27,967 nucleotides of DNA, from assembly GCA_002347705.1 (NCBI GenBank), contig DDWY01000062.1, forward strand, positions 1-27,967, given 5' to 3'. The translations under genes were made by a program, and so were the position numbers. Under the pieces are notes generated by a model. The model was not told the origin of the DNA. It worked only from the letters and a program-made list of their open reading frames with translations, and did not search any database. Each line of letters begins with the position of its first letter. Position 1 is the stretch's first letter. The stretch comes from Anaerolineaceae bacterium UBA2274 (lineage in GTDB: Bacteria > Chloroflexota > Anaerolineae > Anaerolineales > Anaerolineaceae). Of the stretch, positions 1-7,739 are shown one piece after another.

Positions 1-2
1 TT

Positions 3-50
3 TTCCTGATCCTCTACCCTGACGGGCACTTCGTCGAGGAAGGAGGATAA
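3..50 (+). CDS. Probable C-terminal tail of a protein cut by the window edge
   Basis: The third forward frame is open from the first bases and ends in TAA at 48-50. It gives a protein-like tail of 15 residues (FLILYPDGHFVEEGG). The other two forward frames stop within the first 20 bases. The family cannot be recognised from so few residues, and a chance open frame of this length is quite possible. Confidence 0.3.
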   Translation, partial: FLILYPDGHFVEEGG

Positions 51-334
51 AGGGGGTGAGTCTTGTTATCCTGAATGCGATGAATATTCTGATCATTAAT
101 AATCAGATTCTTCGCAAAAGAGGCTCAGAATGATAATTACGATTTTAGGTGGGTTGGCTATCGCGAGGCATAGGTTGGTATGGATTCTATGACGCCATAC
201 TCTTCGAGCACGATGACTCACCCTGCGATCGCATTTTCCGATATTTTTTGAATATTCTCTCGTTGGGAAGCTGTTTTCAGGGCACTAAAATGAGAAACTC
301 CGGTACGAGGTTCTCGCTAATCCTTCACAATACA

Positions 335-398
335 CCCGTAGGGAAAAAGCCTGCCTTTTCCATGCTGAATTGGTCTTAATACTGGTCTGGTTGATGCA
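335..398. repeat. Palindromic dispersed repeat, copy 1
   Basis: This copy starts CCCGTAGGG and contains an imperfect inverted repeat (GGAAAAAGC, two bases, GCCTTTTCC). It ends with the tail CTGGTTGATGCA at 387-398. The same head, palindrome and tail recur exactly 130 bp downstream. The middle parts differ, so the outer parts look conserved as in a REP- or MITE-like element. Confidence 0.65.
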
Positions 399-464
399 TC
401 CCAGAGGGGGGAGGCTTTGCACGACATTAACCCTACAAGGTGCTCATTAATTTTATCTCCGTAC

Positions 465-528
465 CCCGTAGGGAAAAGGCCTGCCTTTTCCTCAGTGGTT
501 TGACCATACAAACAGACTGGTTGATGCA
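465..528. repeat. Palindromic dispersed repeat, copy 2
   Basis: This copy has a perfect 9-bp inverted repeat (GGAAAAGGC at 472-480 and GCCTTTTCC at 483-491) after the head CCCGTAGGG. It ends with CTGGTTGATGCA at 517-528. It matches copy 1 at a constant offset of 130 bp at both ends. Confidence 0.65.
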
Positions 529-554
529 GGCTGTCGATCTTTCAATTTCCCCGA

Positions 555-1562
555 TTACTTGTGGACCCTGATGAAGGTTCCCCAGCCGTGTTTTGCCCAC
601 TCTTCAGGTAGTGCCTGGGGTAATGTCCAGCGATAAATCCACTTCGCATCATCATTTGCCATGTTAATGCAGCCAGCACTCATCGGCGTGCCAAAATTTG
701 AGTGCCAGAAGGTACCGTGGGTTGCCAGACCAATTTCCATCTCAAAGAAACAAGTCCAAGGAACGCCCATCCAGATCCTTTCGCGGACATTACTGGTCAG
801 GACGGCGTTGCCCATGTGTTTGGACGGCATTTTCGTCTTGATTGCATATAGACCTTCGCCGGTAGGGAAGCCTGTGGAGACCTTAAATTCTTTTACCACA
901 TTCTCGCCTTCAAAGGCTTGAAGCCTTTGTAGGGGAATCGATACATCAATCTTCTTTTCGCCCCCGGGTACGTCAGGCGAAATTGGCGCAAATTCCTCAT
1001 CTTCGATAAAACGCAGATGCTCAGCGCGTACGATTGTTTCTGTGCGCCCAAGCTCGTCTTGGATTTTGTACCAGGGCTGTTTGTCGGGTCCCTGCAAGAC
1101 GTCTACTACCCAATGGTTAGAGCGGTAGTAGTACATCCAAAGAGGGACCCAGTTATTGTTTCCCTGATAGAAAAGCGAGCGGGTGTAGGGAACGGTAATT
1201 TCAGCGAGTTGACCAGTGCTGCGTTTTGGTTTTGATGGCTGGTTGAGCTCATATTTGACTTCGTACAAGAGTCCGCTAAAGACGAAACCACCCCAGCAAC
1301 GGTACCAGAGAGGGTTCCAGGCTGGCCCATTCGGACCAATTACCTCTTCATAGACATTGATAATGTCCATGTATTGCCTTTGATAAAGGATGACACTCGA
1401 CTCGTCCGGTTCTTTATAGATACTCACGCCGGATTTTTCACCAACCAGCATAAAACGGGGTCTGATCCAGGCACTCCCAGCATCAGAGCCGGGCAGCATT
1501 GCGGCAGCTCCCATACTTAAGGCACCAAATTTGAGGAAATCACGACGCGAAAGATCCATCAT
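555..1562 (-). CDS. Tat-exported L,D-transpeptidase (YkuD-type) family protein
   Basis: The protein has 335 residues. It starts with a twin-arginine signal (SRRDFLKFG at about 5-13, then an Ala-rich hydrophobic stretch), so export in folded form is expected. The last 140 residues fit a YkuD domain, which makes or remodels 3-3 peptidoglycan cross-links or anchors proteins through a catalytic Cys. Visible are HGTFWHSNFGTP and then SAGCINM, with Cys298 as the likely nucleophile. The usual basic or His residue before Gly-Cys is Ala here. The middle (about 35-190) looks like SH3-like beta segments. The ATG at 1562 overlaps the stop of the upstream phosphatase gene (ATGA); a second ATG follows at once, and AGGA lies just upstream. 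The two genes are likely co-transcribed. Confidence 0.85.
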   Translation of the reverse strand: MMDLSRRDFLKFGALSMGAAAMLPGSDAGSAWIRPRFMLVGEKSGVSIYKEPDESSVILYQRQYMDIINVYEEVIGPNGPAWNPLWYRCWGGFVFSGLLYEVKYELNQPSKPKRSTGQLAEITVPYTRSLFYQGNNNWVPLWMYYYRSNHWVVDVLQGPDKQPWYKIQDELGRTETIVRAEHLRFIEDEEFAPISPDVPGGEKKIDVSIPLQRLQAFEGENVVKEFKVSTGFPTGEGLYAIKTKMPSKHMGNAVLTSNVRERIWMGVPWTCFFEMEIGLATHGTFWHSNFGTPMSAGCINMANDDAKWIYRWTLPQALPEEWAKHGWGTFIRVHK

Positions 1563-2338
1563 TCAAGATCCTGCATTTTGATTTCTCCAACTGAGTTGTA
1601 AACAAATTTTGGTCGGTAAGGAAAATCGGAGATATCACTTTCTTGCGTCATGCCGGTCAACACAAGCACAGTATCCATTCCTGCTGAAATACCTGCCAGG
1701 ATGTCTGTGCGCATGTTATCGCCGATCATGTAACTGTCTTCTGAGTGAACGCCGAGGTAATTGAGAGCAGAACGCATCATCAAAGGATTCGGCTTGCCGA
1801 TGTAGAGGGGGGTTTTGCCAGTGGCGGCTTCGATCAGGGCAGCCATTGCGCCGGTTGCCGGTACAACGCCTTGCTCGCTTGGGCCGGTTAGATCCGGGTT
1901 GGTAGCAATAAATCTTGCCCCGTCATTGATCAGGCGGATGGCGATGGTGATCTGATCGAAACTGTAACTATTTGTCTCCCCCAAAACCACATAGTCCGGG
2001 TTCACCGGAGTCTGCACATAGCCGATGCGGTGAATGGCTTCGGTCAGACCGACCTCACCGATCACGAAGGCTGTTCCCTGGGGCAGTTGATCATCCAGAA
2101 ACTGGGCGGTGGCAACTGCGGAGGTGTAAATGTTGTCTTCAGGGATATCCAAACCAGCAAGTTGCAGACGGTGCGCCAGATCACGAGTGGTGTAAAGTGC
2201 ATTATTCGTCACCACCAGAAATTTGCGTTTTTCTGCTAACAAAGTCTGGACGAAATGCTCTGCTCCCGGAATTGGTTTTGAGCCATGCAGGAGGACACCA
2301 TCCATATCGATCAGGAAACTCTTTTTCACTTTGGTCAT
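1559..2338 (-). CDS. HAD-IIA family (NagD-like) sugar phosphatase
   Basis: The protein has 259 residues, the usual length for NagD/AraL/PGP-type phosphatases of the HAD superfamily, which hydrolyse small phosphate esters in the cytoplasm with an Asp nucleophile and Mg2+. All four HAD motifs are visible: motif I DMDGVLLHG near residue 11, motif II VTNNA near 43, motif III Lys in GKPNP near 180, and motif IV IGDNMRTDI near 205. The substrate cannot be read from the sequence; nucleotide, glycerol and glycolate phosphates are all possible. GGAG lies about 8 bases before the ATG. The stop overlaps the start of the L,D-transpeptidase gene. Confidence 0.88.
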   Translation of the reverse strand: MTKVKKSFLIDMDGVLLHGSKPIPGAEHFVQTLLAEKRKFLVVTNNALYTTRDLAHRLQLAGLDIPEDNIYTSAVATAQFLDDQLPQGTAFVIGEVGLTEAIHRIGYVQTPVNPDYVVLGETNSYSFDQITIAIRLINDGARFIATNPDLTGPSEQGVVPATGAMAALIEAATGKTPLYIGKPNPLMMRSALNYLGVHSEDSYMIGDNMRTDILAGISAGMDTVLVLTGMTQESDISDFPYRPKFVYNSVGEIKMQDLE

Positions 2339-2362
2339 GCAGCCGCTCCAGTCCTAATAATA

Positions 2363-2393
2363 AAGCCACTGCTGATTTTACCAACAGTGGCTT
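2363..2393 (-). terminator. Hairpin terminator after the acyl-CoA synthetase gene
   Basis: AAGCCACTG at 2363-2371 pairs perfectly with CAGTGGCTT at 2385-2393 around a 13-base loop. Read on the minus strand, the stem is followed by TTTATTATTAGG, a broken U-tract. It lies 25 bases after the stop of the acyl-CoA synthetase gene and 25 bases before the start of the HAD gene. It may only partly terminate, leaving some read-through. Confidence 0.6.
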
Positions 2394-2417
2394 GATATTA
2401 CGAATTGTTTTTAAGGT

Positions 2418-4526
2418 TTACTTCTTGGTCAGAATAATGCGGGCATCCACAACCGCCACTCCCTGTCCTTCTTCGTAGACGATAACGGGGTTAGCGTCGG
2501 ATTCAGCGATTTCATCGCGCAGGTCGTAGACCATGTAAGAATAGTGCGCCAAAACGTCGGCGAGTGCTTTCTGGTCGCGGGGTTCCTCTCCGCGAGCTCC
2601 CTGCAGGATTTTGGAGCTCTTGATCTCGGACTGCATGTCAAGCGCGGTGGCTTCATCGATTGGAGCAACTCTGAAGGTCACATCCTTCATAACCTCAACG
2701 AAGATACCACCAAGACCGAACATCAGAGTCGGACCGAAAGTGGCATCGTTGACTGAACCAACGATAACCTCGGTTGCCCAGGGAGCCATTTCCTGGATGG
2801 CGACGCCGTCGATTTCGGCATCAGCTTTGTATGCCAGGGAGTTTTCCAGGATCAACTTCCAGGCATCGCGTACACCCTGCTCGTTCTTGATGCCCACTTT
2901 AACAGCACCCGCATCGGATTTATGGAGGATATCCGGGGAGACAATCTTCATCACAATCGGGAAGCCGATTTCATTAGCCATTTGGATTGCTTCTTCTTCA
3001 CTATGTGCCAGGTCTGTGGGGGTAATGGGCAGACCGTAAGCTTTGAAGACGTGCTTGGCTTCAACTTCGGTCAGAGCGTCGCGGCCCTTGGCACGGGCAG
3101 AGGCGATAATCTGGAGGGCTTTTTCTTTGTCCACATTGGTGGGTTTGTACATGCCGTTGTGAGCGGTTTTCAGCAATTCATCCTGTTTACGCAGGGATGC
3201 CAGGGCTTTGACTGCCAGATCGGGGGCGTCGTAAGTGGGAATGTCGTGTTCGATCAGCCATTCCTTCGCTTTCTCGCAGCGTTCGCCGCCAATGAAGGAG
3301 ACTGCCACAGGTTTGCCACTTGCGCCGGATTCCTGGATTGCATTGTAAATCGCTTCCGCGATTTCCTGCGGGTCAGTTATGGAAGTTTCACAGTAAAGGA
3401 CAGCCATACCATCCACCCAGGGGTGCGCATATGCATACTTAACGCCTTCATAGTAGCCTGCAAGACCGGCACCGCCGGTGATGTCGACCGGATTTTTTGC
3501 AGAACCGAACGAGGGCATGTGTTTTTTAAGCTCTTCCTGAACGTCCTGGGGAGCAAATTTTAAGGGCAGACCATATTTTTCAGCGGCGTCAGTAGCCAAC
3601 ACGCCAACACCGCCGCCATTGGTGACGATCAGGAGGTTGTCGCCCTTCATGGTTGGCTGCAGCGAAAGCGCCAGGGTGGTGTCGAACATATCGTTGAGGT
3701 CTTCAGCCTGGGCGACGCCTGCTTGCTCAAAAGCAGCTTGGTAAACCTTGGCACTGCCAGCCAGCGAGCCGGTATGGGATGCGGCAGCAGCGGCGCCGTG
3801 GGCGGATGTGCCGGCTTTGAGGGCGATGATCGGCTTGGTGCACTGGCGGGCTGCTTCCATAAACTTTGGTCCGTCTTTAATGCCTTCGATGTAAAGCGTG
3901 AGACAGGATGTGCTTTCGTCTTCGTTCAGGTAGGAGATCAGGTCAGCAAAATCGAGGTCAGCCTGGTTGCCGATGGAGATCATTTTGTCGAAACCGACCC
4001 GGCGGGTATAGGTGGCGGCAGCCATTGCGATCAAAAGCGCGCCGCTTTGAGAAACAAGCGCGGCTTTGCCTTCATAAGGCAGGTAATTATAGAAAGAAGC
4101 GTTCATTTTATCGCTGTTGGAGAGGACGCCGATAATGTTTGGTCCAATGATGCGCATGCCATACTCATGGGCGATACGGACGATTTCCTCCTCGAGGGCG
4201 TGGTCACCGACTTCACTGAAACCGGAGGAGATGATGCTCAAGCCCTTTACGCCTTTTTCGCCAGATTCCCGCACGACTTTTGGCACGATCCTGGCCGGCA
4301 CGGTGATGACGGCAGCATCGACCACATAAGGCACATCCTTGATATTCGGATAGCATTTGTAGCCCGCAATTTCCTCGGCGTCGGGATTGATCGGATAAAC
4401 AGCACCCTGATAACCGCAGTTTTTGAGGTTTTCGACGACTTTGTAACCGATCTTGTCTGGGTTGGTTGATGCGCCGATGATGGCGACGCTCTTGGGCTTT
4501 AGAACAGCATTAATAATTGGATCCAC
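2418..4526 (-). CDS. NDP-forming acyl-CoA synthetase (acetate-CoA ligase, ADP-forming), alpha-beta fusion
   Basis: The protein has 702 residues and joins both subunits of the ADP-forming acyl-CoA synthetase. This family interconverts acyl-CoA, ADP and phosphate with free acid, CoA and ATP, so in a fermenter it would yield ATP from acetyl-CoA. Domains in order: CoA-binding Rossmann part (SVAIIGASTNPDKIGYK near 13-29), two succinyl-CoA ligase-like domains (about 150-440) with the phospho-accepting His251 in SHTGSLAGS, and a C-terminal ATP-grasp domain (about 480-700; GFPIVMKIVSPDILHKSDAG). The start is GTG at 4526, with GGAGG five bases upstream. Acetate is the likely substrate, but branched or aryl acids are possible. 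It is divergent from serC. Confidence 0.9.
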   Translation of the reverse strand: MDPIINAVLKPKSVAIIGASTNPDKIGYKVVENLKNCGYQGAVYPINPDAEEIAGYKCYPNIKDVPYVVDAAVITVPARIVPKVVRESGEKGVKGLSIISSGFSEVGDHALEEEIVRIAHEYGMRIIGPNIIGVLSNSDKMNASFYNYLPYEGKAALVSQSGALLIAMAAATYTRRVGFDKMISIGNQADLDFADLISYLNEDESTSCLTLYIEGIKDGPKFMEAARQCTKPIIALKAGTSAHGAAAAASHTGSLAGSAKVYQAAFEQAGVAQAEDLNDMFDTTLALSLQPTMKGDNLLIVTNGGGVGVLATDAAEKYGLPLKFAPQDVQEELKKHMPSFGSAKNPVDITGGAGLAGYYEGVKYAYAHPWVDGMAVLYCETSITDPQEIAEAIYNAIQESGASGKPVAVSFIGGERCEKAKEWLIEHDIPTYDAPDLAVKALASLRKQDELLKTAHNGMYKPTNVDKEKALQIIASARAKGRDALTEVEAKHVFKAYGLPITPTDLAHSEEEAIQMANEIGFPIVMKIVSPDILHKSDAGAVKVGIKNEQGVRDAWKLILENSLAYKADAEIDGVAIQEMAPWATEVIVGSVNDATFGPTLMFGLGGIFVEVMKDVTFRVAPIDEATALDMQSEIKSSKILQGARGEEPRDQKALADVLAHYSYMVYDLRDEIAESDANPVIVYEEGQGVAVVDARIILTKK

Positions 4527-4549
4527 TTTTTCCTCCGGTAGTATTTTGT

Positions 4550-4573
4550 TTGGTTAACCAATTGAGTAGTATA
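4550..4573 (-). promoter_or_regulatory. Possible promoter -10 and operator palindrome of the acyl-CoA synthetase gene
   Basis: On the minus strand TATACT (4573-4568) could be a -10 box; no good -35 is seen at 17 bases. Just downstream lies the perfect 12-bp palindrome TTGGTTAACCAA (4550-4561), at the expected transcription start. This would suit a repressor site. The assignment rests on position and symmetry only. Confidence 0.35.
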
Positions 4574-4595
4574 CCGCAAATCAACCGGAATTTCT

Positions 4596-4631
4596 GGCTC
4601 GTCAAAAGGCTCGTCAAAAGGCTCGTCAAAA
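4596..4631. repeat. Three perfect tandem copies of a 12-mer
   Basis: GGCTCGTCAAAA occurs three times head to tail with no mismatch (4596-4607, 4608-4619, 4620-4631). The array ends four bases before the serC -35 box. The period of 12 is close to one helical turn, so the copies would face nearly the same side of the DNA. It may be an activator binding array or a young slippage product. Confidence 0.9.
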
Positions 4632-4635
4632 GTGC

Positions 4636-4664
4636 TTGACCTTTGCCGGGTTGAGGGTTAAGAT
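4636..4664 (+). promoter_or_regulatory. Promoter of serC
   Basis: TTGACC (4636-4641), 17 bases, TAAGAT (4659-4664). The first five bases of the -35 match consensus and the spacing is ideal. The transcription start would be near 4671, giving a leader of about 93 bases. Confidence 0.7.
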
Positions 4665-4670
4665 TTGAGT

Positions 4671-4763
4671 AAATATAAAGCCCATGTTTGAGGGCTTAAA
4701 TAAGCCTGTCAGAAACAGGCAGCCAACGGAATACTACTTAGACAAAAGGAGAGAGCTTTTAAT
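4671..4763 (+). promoter_or_regulatory. Structured 5' leader of serC
   Basis: Two hairpins follow the predicted start: AAGCCC (4678-4683) with GGGCTT (4692-4697), and GCCTGT (4704-4709) with ACAGGC (4715-4720). Then comes a single-stranded-looking AC-rich part and the ribosome binding site AGGAGAG, about 10 bases before the ATG. I do not recognise a known riboswitch class; neither hairpin has a U-tract, so any control would be at translation or RNA stability. Confidence 0.4.
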
Positions 4764-5852
4764 ATGAAGTACGACCGTGTTTTCAATTTCTCAGCTGGTC
4801 CAAGCACTTTACCCGAACCCGTCCTGGAGGAAATCCGGGATGAGTTCATGAATTATCAGGGTTCAGGAATGAATGTGATGGAAATGAGCCACCGCAGCAA
4901 AGTCTTCCAGGGCATCATTGATGAAGCAGAAGCTGACCTGCGCGAGCTGATGAACATCCCATCAAATTACAAAGTTTTGTTCATTCAAGGCGGCGGCACG
5001 CTTCAGTTTTCCATGATACCGCTCAACCTGATGAAAAACGGCGTTGCTGACTATATCGTGACTGGTAACTGGTCCAACAAGGCCTATAACGAGGCCAAGA
5101 AGTTTGGCAAGATCAACCTTGTAGCCTCCAGCAAGGACAAGAACTACAGCTACATCCCGGATGTCTCGGACCTGCCCATCTCAGAGGACGCAGATTATGT
5201 TTTCATCTGCGAGAACGAGACCATTCACGGTACCACTTACCAAAAGCTCCCTAACACAAAGGGCAAAATTCTGGTTTCGGATCAATCCTCCATGTTCCTT
5301 TCCAAGCCGGTCAATGTCAATGATTTTGGGTTGATTTTTGCGGGCGCACAGAAGAATGTTGGTCCTGCTGGGATCGCAATCGTGATCATCCGCGAAGATC
5401 TGATCCGCACTGACCTGGATGATAAAATTCCCACTTATCTGCGCTTCGATATCCATGCTCAAAACGGCTCGTTGTACAATACGCCAAACTGTTGGGGAAT
5501 ATATGTCTGTGGCAAGGTCTTCAAGTACCTCAAGAATCTCGGCGGCTTGGAAGCCATGCACCAGATCAACATTGAAAAAGCCCAACCTTTTTATGACTTC
5601 CTCGACAATAGCAAGATGTTCAGGGGTACGGTTGTAAAGGAAGATCGCTCCCTGATGAATATCCCCTTCGTGACCGAGAGCGCTGAAATGGACGCCGAAG
5701 TTGTGGCTGCCACCAAGGCGGCTGGGTTTGACAACCTCAAAGGGCACAAATCGGTTGGCGGTCTGCGTGCTTCGATCTACAACGCCATGCCCAAAGAGGG
5801 CGTGGACGCTCTGATCGCGTTCCTGAAAGAATTCGAAGCCAAACACAGTTAG
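4764..5852 (+). CDS. serC: Phosphoserine aminotransferase
   Basis: The protein has 362 residues, the normal length for SerC. It is a cytoplasmic PLP enzyme that transfers the amino group of glutamate to 3-phosphohydroxypyruvate in serine synthesis; in many bacteria it also serves pyridoxine synthesis. The N-terminus FNFSAGPSTLP and the segment MEMSHRSK are family hallmarks, followed by the phosphate-binding QGGGTLQFSMIP. The PLP lysine is K197 in GAQKNVGPAG, close to K198 of the E. coli enzyme. It is transcribed alone: its own promoter and leader lie upstream and a terminator follows. Confidence 0.96.
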   Translation: MKYDRVFNFSAGPSTLPEPVLEEIRDEFMNYQGSGMNVMEMSHRSKVFQGIIDEAEADLRELMNIPSNYKVLFIQGGGTLQFSMIPLNLMKNGVADYIVTGNWSNKAYNEAKKFGKINLVASSKDKNYSYIPDVSDLPISEDADYVFICENETIHGTTYQKLPNTKGKILVSDQSSMFLSKPVNVNDFGLIFAGAQKNVGPAGIAIVIIREDLIRTDLDDKIPTYLRFDIHAQNGSLYNTPNCWGIYVCGKVFKYLKNLGGLEAMHQINIEKAQPFYDFLDNSKMFRGTVVKEDRSLMNIPFVTESAEMDAEVVAATKAAGFDNLKGHKSVGGLRASIYNAMPKEGVDALIAFLKEFEAKHS

Positions 5853-5871
5853 TTTTTGATTGTTTGATTTG

Positions 5872-5900
5872 AAAGCCTCTCCAATTATTGGGGAGGCTTT
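5872..5900 (+). terminator. Intrinsic terminator of serC
   Basis: AAAGCCTCTCC (5872-5882) pairs with GGGGAGGCTTT (5890-5900), 11 pairs including one G-U, around a 7-base loop. The run TTTGTTGTT follows. It lies 20 bases after the serC stop. Confidence 0.85.
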
Positions 5901-5913
5901 GTTGTTAATCATT

Positions 5914-5940
5914 CGTCAGGTTCCTCAGTTGAACCTGACG
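5914..5940. repeat. Perfect 10-bp inverted repeat after the serC terminator
   Basis: CGTCAGGTTC (5914-5923) pairs with GAACCTGACG (5931-5940) around a 7-base loop. No U-tract follows on either strand, so it is not a typical terminator. It could be a protein-binding palindrome or part of a small mobile repeat. Confidence 0.6.
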
Positions 5941-5998
5941 TAACGGGCTTGCTCACATACGTTTTGGTTTGACAAACCATTATTTTGATTCCGGGTAA

Positions 5999-6061
5999 GG
6001 GCGAAGCATCCTTGATGTACAAAGCTGGTAAGGCAATGGTTCTGTTTCAGATGCTTCGCCC
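5999..6061. repeat. Long palindromic repeat of the GTAGGGGCGAAGCATC type
   Basis: GGGCGAAGCATC (5999-6010) and GATGCTTCGCCC (6050-6061) form a perfect 12-bp inverted repeat around 39 bases. Read on the minus strand the element begins CGTAGGGGCGAAGCATC. Its head CGTAGGG also begins the repeats at 335 and 465. Palindromes with this kind of head are, from memory, scattered in many genomes as REP- or MITE-like elements. The rest of 5941-6218 shows no gene. Confidence 0.65.
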
Positions 6062-6218
6062 CTACGATCTACTTGTCTGTTTGCTGAAAAAAAAACAAAC
6101 ATGTTTGATGTCAGGTCCAAAATCGAGACCTGACCAATGCCAAGATGCCATTTGGAAATAGAAATGAGACAAAGCCCGTAAAGGCTAACGTTCGTCAGAT
6201 TCAATCTCTGCGATAAAA

Positions 6219-7739
6219 CTATTCTTCTTCGGTTTGGCGGTATTGGAGTGCTTCGGCCAAATGTTCGGATCTGATATCCGGATCGCCGGCAAGGTCGGCA
6301 ATAGTCCTGGAGAGCTTCAGCACGCGATGATAACCGCGGGCAGTCAATTTTAACTGCCGCATGGCTGCCTTTATCAGCGCTTCGCCATCGGGCGCGACCT
6401 GGCAGTAATTGCGGATTTCTTTGGGGGTCATATCTGCGTTTGAAGCGAGTCTTGTCCCGCTGAAGCGCGCCAACTGCCGTTGTCGTGCTGCTTCAACCCG
6501 CATTCTGATCTGGCTGGAAGGCTCACCAGTCCGTTGGCTGCTGAGCTTCTGGTAGTCCACGCGCGGCACATGCAGATGGATATCGATCCGGTCGAGCAGG
6601 GGTCCGGAGATGCGTTTCTGATAATTTGTGATTACTGATTGGGAGCAAGTGCAAGCGCGCAGTTTGTCGCCGTAGTAGCCGCAAGGGCAGGGGTTCATCG
6701 CTCCGATCAGCATGAAGTTGGCAGGGAAAGTAAACGAGCCGTTGGCGCGGCTGATGGTCACAATCTTGTCCTCTATTGGCTGACGCAGCACTTCGAGGCT
6801 GCGCTGACCAAATTCGGGCAGTTCGTCCAGAAACAAGACCCCGCGGTGCGCCAGGGAGATTTCGCCAGGGTGGGGGATGTTGCCTCCGCCAACCAGGCCG
6901 GCATGGCTGATGGTGTGGTGTGGGGCGCGAAAAGGGCGAGTCTGGATGAGGGGTGTGCCGGCTGGCAGCATGTCGCAAATGGAATAGATTCCCGTTACTT
7001 CCAAGGCTTCATCGAGGCTCAATTTTGGCAGAATGGATGTGATTGCCCGGGCTAACAGGGTTTTTCCTGCACCGGGCGGGCCAGACATCAGTACGTTGTG
7101 TCCGCCTGCGGCGGCTACTTCGAGCGCGCGTTTGATGTGTTCCTGACCTTTAATTTCGCTGAAGTCGGTATCCACCAGTGGTTCGTCGTCTGGCGCGTAT
7201 TCCATGACGGTTCCGGGTGTGATCAGTTCTTCACCTGTCAGGTGGTCGACGAGTTCACGCAGCGTATTGACCGGATACACCTCAATGTCTGGGATAAGCG
7301 TGGCTTCAGCAGCGTCGCAAGCTGGCACAAACAGCCGCTTGTAGCCATCTTTGCGTGCCTGGGCGGCAACTGCCAGAACCCCGCGAACGTGCCGCACAGA
7401 GCCGTCCAGCGAGAGCTCGCCGATGATCAAAGCGCCTTCGATGCTCTCAGGAGCAATCTGTTCGCCAGTGATCAGCACGCCGATCGCGATCGGCAGATCA
7501 AAAAATGGCCCTTCTTTGCGGACTGAAGCTGGGGCGAGATTGACTGTCAGGGGTGGTCGGGGATAGGCGAGATCAGCATTTTTGATGGCGGAATAGACTC
7601 TCTCACGGCTTTCCTTGACGGCTTCGTCCGGCAATCCGACGATAGCCATGTGCGGTCCGCCCTGACCGTAATCGACTTCAATATCAATGACCACGCCTTC
7701 AAGGCCGATCACCGCGCAAGAGTAGACATGTGCAAGCAT
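6219..7739 (-). CDS. comM: YifB/ComM-type Mg-chelatase-like AAA+ ATPase
   Basis: The protein has 506 residues, full length for the YifB/ComM family. ComM is a hexameric helicase that drives branch migration during natural transformation; the gene is common also in bacteria not known to be competent. Visible parts: the N-terminal Lon-like fold (IVGLPDEAVKESRERV and VNLAPASVRKEG), Walker A GPPGAGKT at 220-227, Walker B VLFLDELPEF, a Cys-rich MNPCPCGYYGD...CTCS motif, and the C-terminal lid domain with the TARGYHRVLKLSRTIADL motif. The ATG is the only fitting start; no clear ribosome binding site is seen. It is a single gene, convergent with serC. Confidence 0.93.
   Translation of the reverse strand: MLAHVYSCAVIGLEGVVIDIEVDYGQGGPHMAIVGLPDEAVKESRERVYSAIKNADLAYPRPPLTVNLAPASVRKEGPFFDLPIAIGVLITGEQIAPESIEGALIIGELSLDGSVRHVRGVLAVAAQARKDGYKRLFVPACDAAEATLIPDIEVYPVNTLRELVDHLTGEELITPGTVMEYAPDDEPLVDTDFSEIKGQEHIKRALEVAAAGGHNVLMSGPPGAGKTLLARAITSILPKLSLDEALEVTGIYSICDMLPAGTPLIQTRPFRAPHHTISHAGLVGGGNIPHPGEISLAHRGVLFLDELPEFGQRSLEVLRQPIEDKIVTISRANGSFTFPANFMLIGAMNPCPCGYYGDKLRACTCSQSVITNYQKRISGPLLDRIDIHLHVPRVDYQKLSSQRTGEPSSQIRMRVEAARQRQLARFSGTRLASNADMTPKEIRNYCQVAPDGEALIKAAMRQLKLTARGYHRVLKLSRTIADLAGDPDIRSEHLAEALQYRQTEEE

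Larger units (their letters stand above)
51..554. other. Gene-poor stretch with palindromic repeats
   Basis: No convincing gene is seen here. A short forward open frame (149-379) and a short reverse one (317-511) have low-complexity, non-family-like translations and cross the repeats, so they are not called. The stretch holds an imperfect hairpin at 292-315 (GAGAA paired with TTCTC, then CTC with GAG) and two copies of a palindromic repeat at 335-398 and 465-528. Confidence 0.6.

Noticed and set aside
149..379. Forward open frame of 76 codons
   Set aside because: It runs through the palindromic repeat, lacks a ribosome binding site and gives no family-like sequence.
3723..4469. Long forward open frame (248 codons) inside the acyl-CoA synthetase gene
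   Set aside because: It is the complement of a well supported gene and has no recognisable domain.
4596..4631. CRISPR-like repeat array
   Set aside because: The three 12-mers are directly adjacent with no spacers, so this is a simple tandem repeat.
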